A stretch of 12,076 nucleotides of DNA from assembly GCA_964230965.1 (NCBI GenBank), contig CAXRJA010000060.1:1-12076 (forward strand), given 5' to 3'. Positions 6,914 through 12,076 of the stretch are shown here, one piece after another. This DNA is from UBA8290 sp964230965. GTDB taxonomy: Bacteria > Bacillota_I > Bacilli_A > Acholeplasmatales > Acholeplasmataceae. Made by a program: the position numbers and the translations under genes. A model generated the notes under the pieces. That model searched no databases, was not told where the DNA came from, and was given only the letters and a program-made list of their open reading frames with translations. Within the stretch, counting starts at the first letter, position 1. The number at the start of each line of letters is the position of its first letter.

Positions 6914-7417
6914 ATGAAACATCTATGGAAAATTATATTAGTAATTACAGGGGTCATTAGTTTGTGGCTTATTCCAACACAAGAAAAATTGCTCATAAAA
7001 GTACCTAATGATACATCATTTCAAATTACAATTAAAGGTGCTGTGGTTTATCCAAAAACCATGACATTTTATGAACCGATTACATACGAAGAGATTCTTA
7101 AATATGCAGGGGGATTATTAAATGCTGATGCATCATATACACCTACAAAGTATATGTTTTATCAAAGTCAAACAATTGATATTCCATTTAAAACTGATGT
7201 TGAAGAACAAGCTCTTGTTATATCAAAAATAAATATCAATACAGCCTCATTTTCTCAATTAATAACCATTCCTTATATGACAGAAACACGTGCTGCAGAG
7301 CTAATTATTTATAGAAGAGAACACGGCTTTTTTGAGACTATAGAAGCCCTTATAAATGTGAAATATATTGGAACTGCAACCATTGAAAATCTGCGTCCGT
7401 TTATTACAACGTCATAA
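6914..7417 (+). CDS. comEA: competence protein ComEA (membrane DNA receptor)
   Basis: ComEA is the membrane-anchored double-stranded DNA receptor of natural transformation. Seen: one N-terminal membrane segment (about residues 5-22, after MKHLWK), a SLBB-like domain (about 35-85, with ITIKGAVVYPKTMTFYEPIT and ILKYAGGLL), then the C-terminal helix-hairpin-helix region (about 107-167) starting at KININTAS. Order and length match the family, slightly shorter than Bacillus ComEA (205). The first hairpin reads IPYMTETRAAE where the family has IPGIGxxxA, so the glycines of the DNA-contacting loop are lost. The second (VKYIGTATIENLRP) keeps one. AAGGAG lies 7 bases before the ATG. It follows a terminator, so it must have its own promoter, but I see no convincing one in the short gap. 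It overlaps comEC, and no comEB lies between them. Confidence 0.93.
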   Translation: MKHLWKIILVITGVISLWLIPTQEKLLIKVPNDTSFQITIKGAVVYPKTMTFYEPITYEEILKYAGGLLNADASYTPTKYMFYQSQTIDIPFKTDVEEQALVISKININTASFSQLITIPYMTETRAAELIIYRREHGFFETIEALINVKYIGTATIENLRPFITTS

Positions 7418-9431
7418 TCCATTTTTTACAATCATCATTGTATTAGCAGTATTTTACAGCATCTTATACCCGATATTGATTGGTATTTCTTTGTTTATAT
7501 ATATAAAGTATTTCAAGCATGTATACCATAAAATATTATGGATGTCATTGCTTCTTTTTTTTATCGGTTTGCTCTATGGATTCCATATAAACCAAGAACA
7601 TTTATTGAATCAGGAAAAAGTGACGATTATCTCAAAATTTAAATATGAATATTCTTATAGATATATTGTTAAAACTACCAAAGCTCGGTATACATTATTT
7701 TTGAATGAAGATATATCCATTGGATCAGAAATTTTACTTAATTCCAACATTGAGTCATATCCCAGACAAACAATTCCTAAAAATATACATGTATATGAAT
7801 ATTATTTAGGTAAAAACATAAAAGGCATCTTAAGAAATGTAGACATCATTTCTATAGATGAAAAGTGGTCTTATTCTAATTACATATACGAATTTAAAGA
7901 GATATATCATGATACGAGTATCGGTCCTTTTATTTATTCCTTTTTATTTGATGATAGCGATGAGATTGATGCAATCACCGATTCTTGGTTTGGATATTTA
8001 TTTTCTTTATCTGGCATACATATTTATTTTTTAAGTCAACTCTTGATTGTATTATTTAGTATTCAGAAAATTCACATGAAAAAGTTGCTTAAAATACTAA
8101 TTATTGTGCCTTTTTTTATATTGCAACCACTTCAGGTTACTTGGATACGTTTGTTATTTATTGAAATCATTGGAATGATACTTTATAAATTTAAAGTATT
8201 TATTCCAAAATATATATTACTTGGCATACTCTGGATAAGTATTCTAATCATTTTCCCATATAAGATTTATGATATTGGTTTTTTTATAAGTTTTTTTATT
8301 GTATTGAATTTATATGTAGTGCCTACTTCAAACACGTCTTTTATAATGAAGCAATATTATGTGATTCTACTTATTTCAACAATATTGTTTTTATTTCATG
8401 GTCGTCTGTATGTTCTACCGATGGTATTGCTTCCATTGATCATCACTTTATTTATATATATGATATTTATGCCAACACTCATCATGTTTTTGTTAAACAT
8501 TACAAGTCAACCAGTAATCCATTTGTTTTATAAATTGATTGATGTATTAAATATGTTGAATCGTAAGGAATTTATCATATATACGTATCAATCTTCTCCA
8601 ATCATTCTTTCAATTGGACTAATCATGATTCTTTTTGGTAGTTTAAAGTATTCAAAAAGAGGCATGTTAAAGTTAATGACGATGATGTTACTATCTTTGA
8701 CATTATTGAGTCGGATTTTGATTGGTTCACAAACACCGTCACTTATTATTTTAGATGTTGGTCAAGGAGATGCATCTGTATATATGGATAAAGATTGTGT
8801 TGTTGTTATTGATGCTTTTGGAAAAGTTCAACGTTATTTAAACAGTCATGGAAGAAATCAAATTGATTATTTATATGTGACACATAGTGATATTGACCAT
8901 ATGAAAGAAGTTGAAAACTTAGTGGATAATATGGATATCAAATATATCATTACAAGTCCATATCAACCATTACCAAGCATAGTTTCTTCAACAATTTATG
9001 ACTTTCCGCATCAAATTGTTTGTGGTGAATCAACAATTACGATACTTGGACCTAGGACTTCTATGTTTGATGATAATGATGACTCTTTAATCATATTATT
9101 AGAATTTCTTGAAACATCTATTTTATTTACAGGTGATGCATCAATCAAAAGAGAACAAGAGATTCTTCAATATTTTCAAGAAACAATCGATGTATTAAAA
9201 ATTGGACATCATGGATCGAAAACCTCTACATCTATGGCATTCATATCTTCTTTACAACCTCAATATGGAATCATAAGTACATCAAAAAATAATCGCTATG
9301 GCATGCCGCATAAGGAAGTTATTGACATATTGACGATGAATCGCATCAAATATTACATAACATCACTAGATGGGAGTATCAAAATGACAATTCATAATGG
9401 CAACATACAGTTTGAAACATTTCCGCCATAA
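7368..9431 (+). CDS. comEC: DNA uptake channel protein ComEC/Rec2 with metallo-beta-lactamase domain
   Basis: Polytopic membrane protein thought to form the channel for single-stranded DNA during transformation. Seen in order: two or three membrane segments (about residues 20-75), a periplasm-type OB-fold region (about 80-165, DUF4131-like), the Competence domain with many hydrophobic segments (about 185-455), including SLSGIHIYFL near 216 and YDIGFFISFF near 305, and a C-terminal metallo-beta-lactamase domain. The latter keeps DVGQGDA (Asp463), THSDIDH (His506, Asp508, Asp510, His511), TGDAS (Asp590), GHHGSKTSTS (His614-His615) and GMPHKEV, so its nuclease site looks intact. The start is not ATG: the frame is closed by TGA at 7359-7361, and the first Met codon (7542) would cut off the first membrane segment. 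TTG 7368 or TTG 7383, both inside comEA, are the candidates. Confidence 0.94.
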   Translation: MELQPLKICVRLLQRHNPFFTIIIVLAVFYSILYPILIGISLFIYIKYFKHVYHKILWMSLLLFFIGLLYGFHINQEHLLNQEKVTIISKFKYEYSYRYIVKTTKARYTLFLNEDISIGSEILLNSNIESYPRQTIPKNIHVYEYYLGKNIKGILRNVDIISIDEKWSYSNYIYEFKEIYHDTSIGPFIYSFLFDDSDEIDAITDSWFGYLFSLSGIHIYFLSQLLIVLFSIQKIHMKKLLKILIIVPFFILQPLQVTWIRLLFIEIIGMILYKFKVFIPKYILLGILWISILIIFPYKIYDIGFFISFFIVLNLYVVPTSNTSFIMKQYYVILLISTILFLFHGRLYVLPMVLLPLIITLFIYMIFMPTLIMFLLNITSQPVIHLFYKLIDVLNMLNRKEFIIYTYQSSPIILSIGLIMILFGSLKYSKRGMLKLMTMMLLSLTLLSRILIGSQTPSLIILDVGQGDASVYMDKDCVVVIDAFGKVQRYLNSHGRNQIDYLYVTHSDIDHMKEVENLVDNMDIKYIITSPYQPLPSIVSSTIYDFPHQIVCGESTITILGPRTSMFDDNDDSLIILLEFLETSILFTGDASIKREQEILQYFQETIDVLKIGHHGSKTSTSMAFISSLQPQYGIISTSKNNRYGMPHKEVIDILTMNRIKYYITSLDGSIKMTIHNGNIQFETFPP

Positions 9432-9434
9432 GTT

Positions 9435-9443
9435 TGATATAAT
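9435..9443 (+). promoter_or_regulatory. extended -10 promoter of holA (predicted leaderless)
   Basis: TGATATAAT is a perfect extended -10 element (TG at 9435-9436, TATAAT at 9438-9443). Transcription would start about 7 bases later, at or next to the holA ATG (9450). No Shine-Dalgarno precedes that ATG. A TTGAAA lies upstream at 9412-9417, but the 20-base spacer is too long to be convincing. Confidence 0.6.
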
Positions 9444-9449
9444 GTCCAT

Positions 9450-10421
9450 ATGATATCTAAAAATTATGCATTCATAAGTCAAAATAATACTCATATTCAA
9501 ATGCGCATTCAATCATTATTAGAGACACTTGTGAAAGATTCTACAGAAGTACTTAAGTATGATTGTACAGAAACAAATTTCTTGAATATTTATGAAGAGA
9601 TGATCACACCGTCTCTCTTTTATGACGAGAAGGTAATTGTACTCACGCATGTGGGTGCTTTCATGAACGACAAAGAGATTCAACCTCAATTCATCAAGTT
9701 CATAAAAAGAGATAATCAAGATGTTATTCTTATTTTGCAAATATCAGAATTTCCAAATGATTCAGAAGCTAAAAAAGCTTTTGAACTACATGTAGATATT
9801 CAAGATATCACACCTTTATCTTCTGCAAGCTTACAAACCTATATCCAAAAAGATTTACTGAAAGATGGATTTAAGATGGATTTTGCTTCACAACAAGCAT
9901 TTGTCGAACGTTTAAAAAATCAAGAAGAGACATTATATGAGTATTTAAAGCTTCTAAAAACATATAAATATCATGAAAAAGAAATTAATAAAGAAGATGT
10001 TAAAACAATTGTTGCGAGACCAGTTGAAGATAATATTTTTGAAATCGTTAAAAGCTATATTGAGGGCAACAAAGTCAAAACAATCCAATTATTTGAAGAT
10101 TTATTGGTGAAACAGGAAGATCCACTAAGTATTCTTTCAATGATAGGAAGAAAACTTAATGATTTAGAAGATGTGAAAAGATATTTACAAGCTGGTCTTA
10201 ATCAAAGACAAATATCTGAGCGTATGCACATATCTAACGGGAAAGCATATTATTTAATTAAAGAGGCAAAAAGTATACAAGCAAAAGAGATAGAACACAC
10301 TATTGATAAAATTAATGCACTCGATTACAAAATAAAATCTGGACGGATGGACAAAACTGTTGGTGTCTATTTATTCTTAACTGGAGGGATACATGAATCA
10401 TCAAACAATCGTCATTATTGA
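9450..10421 (+). CDS. holA: DNA polymerase III, delta subunit
   Basis: The delta subunit of the clamp loader opens the sliding clamp during loading. The 323-residue length is close to the usual 330-350. The N-terminal domain is divergent (KVIVLTHVGAFM near residue 62 corresponds to the family's strand with the rVVxV pattern). The C-terminal collar domain is clear: ARPVEDNIFEIVKSYIEGN near 190, then the helix with QEDPLSILSMIGRKLNDL, the ISERMHISNGKAYYLIKEAK segment, and the final IDKINALDYKIKSGRMD. The last three are strong family signatures. In Bacillus holA (yqeN) likewise follows comEC and converges on rpsT. No ribosome binding site precedes the ATG, and a -10 box ends six bases before it, which suggests leaderless translation. 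The end overlaps the exonuclease by 29 bases. Confidence 0.95.
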   Translation: MISKNYAFISQNNTHIQMRIQSLLETLVKDSTEVLKYDCTETNFLNIYEEMITPSLFYDEKVIVLTHVGAFMNDKEIQPQFIKFIKRDNQDVILILQISEFPNDSEAKKAFELHVDIQDITPLSSASLQTYIQKDLLKDGFKMDFASQQAFVERLKNQEETLYEYLKLLKTYKYHEKEINKEDVKTIVARPVEDNIFEIVKSYIEGNKVKTIQLFEDLLVKQEDPLSILSMIGRKLNDLEDVKRYLQAGLNQRQISERMHISNGKAYYLIKEAKSIQAKEIEHTIDKINALDYKIKSGRMDKTVGVYLFLTGGIHESSNNRHY

Positions 10422-11049
10422 TTTTGAAACAACGGGTTTTAAACCAAAAGAAGATGAAATTATAGAAATAGGTGCATTGAAATTTCACACTTCAGATTTG
10501 TCAAAGTATGAAACATTCCAAACATTTATTTCCTATGATAAACCACTACCACAAAAAATTATTGAAATCACACATATTACAGACGGTATGTTACGGGAAC
10601 ATGGTATTGAAAGAGAAATTGCAGCACAAAAACTTTTTAATTTTATTCCTGAAGATGCTCTAATTTCAGGTTATAATGTCATGTTTGACCTTGGTTTTTA
10701 TGATGCATTGATTAAAAAGCACATAAAAAAAGAGTATGTCATTCAACATGATATACTCGACATACTCACGATTTTTAGAGATCTTTCAACAACATCTCAT
10801 AAATTATCAGATGCAGTGTCATATTATAATGTACTAACACCAAATACACATCGTGCATTAGATGATGTGATTGCCACATTCGAAGTTTTTAAATCCATGG
10901 TCAATCAAGATGCACATGTGATAAAGACCTACACGAATATTATAGGGTATCCGCCATTTAGATCCTATTATGGTATTAAACTGCCACATGTGAAATATTT
11001 ACCGCAGAGAAGTGGTTTAAAAGATTTAAGTTTAGTTCATAAATTATAA
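10393..11049 (+). CDS. DnaQ-family DEDDh 3'-5' exonuclease
   Basis: A 218-residue member of the DEDDh exonuclease superfamily (DNA polymerase III epsilon and relatives). Seen: Exo I IVIIDFETTG with Asp10 and Glu12, Exo II SGYNVMFDLGFYD with Asp99 (Tyr94 replaces the usual His before Asn), and Exo III HRALDDV with His153 and Asp157. The catalytic set is complete, so it should be active on single-stranded 3' ends. Whether it proofreads, repairs or trims RNA cannot be told. About 50 extra C-terminal residues (IIGYPPFRSYYGIKLPHVKYLPQ) recall tails on other Firmicutes DnaQ-like proteins; their role is unknown to me. GGAGG before the ATG 10393, within the end of holA, supports this start. A hairpin shared with rpsT follows the stop immediately. 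Confidence 0.92.
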   Translation: MNHQTIVIIDFETTGFKPKEDEIIEIGALKFHTSDLSKYETFQTFISYDKPLPQKIIEITHITDGMLREHGIEREIAAQKLFNFIPEDALISGYNVMFDLGFYDALIKKHIKKEYVIQHDILDILTIFRDLSTTSHKLSDAVSYYNVLTPNTHRALDDVIATFEVFKSMVNQDAHVIKTYTNIIGYPPFRSYYGIKLPHVKYLPQRSGLKDLSLVHKL

Positions 11050-11080
11050 AAAAAAAGAATGGATATCCATTCTTTTATTT
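11048..11080. terminator. bidirectional terminator between the exonuclease gene and rpsT
   Basis: A perfect 24-base palindrome (11053-11076) folds into a 10-base stem with an ATAT loop. It is preceded by a run of nine A (11048-11056, a T-run for leftward transcription) and ends in TTTTATTTT on the rightward strand. It lies between convergent genes, and the rpsT stop codon (11075-11077) overlaps its edge. It should terminate both transcripts. Confidence 0.88.
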
Positions 11081-11338
11081 TAAACTGTTAACGAGTGTCG
11101 CAAGTTGAGATTTGTTACGAGCAACAGAGTTTTTATGGAAAATACCTTTTGCTTGTCCTTTGTCAAGTTTTTTGCTAGCGAAAGCTAAGGTAGTCTTAGC
11201 AGCGTCGGCATCTTTACTTTCTACCGCACGCTCAACGGCTTTAATTGCAGTACGAACTGATGATTTATAAGATGCATTGAATAAACGTCTTTTTTCGTTC
11301 GTTTTATTACGTTTAATTTGTTGTTTAATGTTTGCCAT
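11075..11338 (-). CDS. rpsT: 30S ribosomal protein S20
   Basis: S20 binds 16S rRNA early in assembly of the small subunit. The protein has 87 residues, the normal size, and is rich in Lys, Arg and Ala. The start MANIKQQIKRNKTNEKRRLFNASYKSSVRT is typical, as are the central helix AIKAVERAVESKDADAAK and the end segment KGIFHKNSVARNKSQL. On the minus strand a strong GGAGGTG (11344-11350) lies 5 bases before the ATG. It is the only leftward gene here and converges on the holA-exonuclease pair. The orientation relative to holA is the same as in Bacillus, where no exonuclease gene lies between them. Confidence 0.98.
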   Translation of the reverse strand: MANIKQQIKRNKTNEKRRLFNASYKSSVRTAIKAVERAVESKDADAAKTTLAFASKKLDKGQAKGIFHKNSVARNKSQLATLVNSLK

Positions 11339-11365
11339 TGTTTCACCTCCAATTTACGCGATATT

Positions 11366-11394
11366 ATTCTATCAAATCAAGTCCGAAAATGCAA
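11366..11394 (-). promoter_or_regulatory. rpsT promoter
   Basis: On the minus strand, an extended -10 TGATAGAAT (TAGAAT at 11366-11371) is 17 bases from a partial -35 TTGCAT (11389-11394). The expected transcript start near 11359 leaves a short leader before the GGAGGTG site. The spacing and the extended -10 are good, the -35 is weak. Confidence 0.6.
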
Positions 11395-11401
11395 CAAATA
11401 A

Positions 11402-11429
11402 AACAATTTTATGGTAAAATATGATTGTT
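11402..11429 (+). promoter_or_regulatory. pgsA promoter (extended -10) within an interrupted inverted repeat
   Basis: TGGTAAAAT (TG at 11412-11413, TAAAAT at 11415-11420) is an extended -10 element 22 bases before the pgsA ATG, and a GAGG ribosome site lies between. No good -35 is visible. The same stretch is an interrupted inverted repeat: ATTTTA/TAAAAT (11406-11411 and 11415-11420) with outer arms AACAAT (11402-11407) and ATTGTT (11424-11429). The promoter reading is moderate; an operator is speculative. Confidence 0.45.
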
Positions 11430-11442
11430 ATGAGGTATAAAA

Positions 11443-12009
11443 ATGAACTTAGCAAATAAACTCACATTGTCACGATTTATTATCATTCCAATTATGGTGA
11501 TCGTTGTATATGTGAAGGCATTTGATCAAGCAGTTGGATTTTTAGGATTATCTATAGAACAATTTATAATATCGATATTATTTTTTATTTCCGCCTTTAC
11601 CGATTATTTAGATGGTTATATCGCACGTAAAACCAATACAATCACTGTTTTTGGTAAATTTTTAGATCCTATTGCAGACAAAGCTTTGGTTTTAACCGCA
11701 CTTACATACTTGATGTATTTGGGTGTTATGCCGTTTTGGGTCATTGTCATTGTTTTTCTAAGAGAATTCATTGTAAGTGGATTAAGACTAGTTGCTATCG
11801 AATCGAAAGAAGTCATTGCTGCTGGAAAATTAGGGAAACATAAAACTGCTTGGACAATGTTTGCAATTATGTTTTTCTTATTAAATTTTCAACAATTTTC
11901 TTTTATTGCGTCACAAGTACTCATATTTATATTTGTAACACTTACTATATTATCTGGTTTTGAATATTTAAATCATCATAAATCATTATTTAAAAATAGT
12001 TTCAAGTAA
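11443..12009 (+). CDS. pgsA: CDP-diacylglycerol--glycerol-3-phosphate 3-phosphatidyltransferase
   Basis: Makes phosphatidylglycerol phosphate from CDP-diacylglycerol and glycerol-3-phosphate, the committed step to phosphatidylglycerol and cardiolipin, in the cytoplasmic membrane. The 188-residue length is normal. The CDP-alcohol phosphotransferase signature is complete at residues 54-79: Asp54, Asp57-Gly58, Ala61-Arg62, Gly71, Asp75 and Asp79 with the standard spacing. The N-terminus MNLANKLTLSRFIIIPIMV is typical of PgsA. Several hydrophobic stretches (about 12-25, 40-53, 85-108, 133-155, 158-172) fit a multi-span membrane protein. GAGG lies 7 bases before the ATG. It is divergent from rpsT across a 104-base gap that carries both promoters. 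PgsA fits better than phosphatidylserine synthase because of the N-terminus and the probable recA neighbour. Confidence 0.95.
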   Translation: MNLANKLTLSRFIIIPIMVIVVYVKAFDQAVGFLGLSIEQFIISILFFISAFTDYLDGYIARKTNTITVFGKFLDPIADKALVLTALTYLMYLGVMPFWVIVIVFLREFIVSGLRLVAIESKEVIAAGKLGKHKTAWTMFAIMFFLLNFQQFSFIASQVLIFIFVTLTILSGFEYLNHHKSLFKNSFK

Positions 12010-12049
12010 GATTCATAAAATTAAGTAATATTATTTAAGGAGTTCATCA

Positions 12050-12076
12050 ATGGATAAAGATAAACGTAGTCAAGCA
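12050..12076 (+). CDS. recA: start of a gene, probably recA, cut by window edge
   Basis: Only nine codons are visible (MDKDKRSQA), behind a good AAGGAG (12037-12042) spaced 7 bases from the ATG. The short charged start followed by RxxA resembles the beginning of RecA (strand exchange, recombination), and in many Firmicutes recA lies just after pgsA, often with cinA between. The identification rests mainly on position and is tentative. Confidence 0.5.

Noticed and set aside
12021..12038. Near-palindrome TTAAGTAATATTATTTAA before the probable recA as a LexA-type operator or terminator
   Set aside because: It does not resemble the Gram-positive LexA box (CGAACRNRYGTTYC), lacks GC pairs for a terminator stem, and is ordinary for AT-rich intergenic DNA.
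1..12076. Use of the Mycoplasma code (TGA as Trp)
   Set aside because: TGA ends many genes exactly at ATGA overlaps with the next gene or at family-typical C-termini, and conserved Trp positions use TGG, so the standard bacterial code applies.
1..12076. Mobile element, CRISPR array, tRNA or riboswitch
   Set aside because: No transposase, integrase or repeat-spacer pattern was seen, and the gaps between genes are all about 100 bases or less, with no tRNA-like or recognised aptamer sequence.

Overview
The window looks like chromosomal core DNA of a wall-less, low-GC Firmicutes relative, most likely an Acholeplasma-type mollicute (Acholeplasmatales or the nearby Izemoplasma/Haloplasma lineages). 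Four observations support this. The DNA is strongly AT-rich. Many genes overlap by a few bases. TGA acts as a true stop (for example alaS, the O-methyltransferase, yqeK, rsfS, yqeM, holA) and Trp is TGG, so this is not the Mycoplasma/Spiroplasma code. Finally, the gene order is that of Bacillus-type clusters with pieces removed, including the cell-wall gene. The taxonomic call is an inference from layout and codon use.

Region 1 (1-4813) is a remnant of the alaS cluster: the end of alaS, ruvX, a DUF1292 gene (yrzB-like), a YrrM-type O-methyltransferase, a YgjP-type zinc metallopeptidase and greA. In Bacillus mltG (yrrL) lies between yrzB and yrrM, and yrrN, yrrO and udk lie before greA. All four are absent here.

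Region 2 (4813-6868) is a shortened yqe cluster: yqeG, yqeK, rsfS and yqeM. It lacks the yqeH, aroE, yhbY and nadD genes that sit between yqeG and yqeK in Bacillus. It overlaps greA by one base and ends at a strong Rho-independent terminator whose stem contains the yqeM stop codon.

Region 3 (6914-11077) holds comEA and comEC (DNA uptake), holA (clamp-loader delta subunit) and a DnaQ-type exonuclease. A symmetric hairpin follows, shared with the convergent gene rpsT. comEC has no possible ATG start near its N-terminus, and holA appears to be transcribed as a leaderless message.

Region 4 (11075-12076): rpsT reads leftward, and pgsA reads rightward from a divergent promoter. Nine codons of the next gene, probably recA, are visible at the edge. 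Together the genes serve translation (AlaRS, S20, RsfS), transcript cleavage (GreA), DNA processing and uptake (RuvX, ComEA/EC, HolA, exonuclease, probable RecA) and phospholipid synthesis (PgsA). No intergenic stretch reaches 300 bases, and I saw no tRNA, rRNA, CRISPR array, transposon or prophage. I did not find a clearly new multi-gene system. The more interesting signals are regulatory or structural: a perfect terminator-like inverted repeat inside yqeG, the leaderless holA start, the forced non-AUG start of comEC, and a ComEA with a degenerate DNA-binding hairpin.
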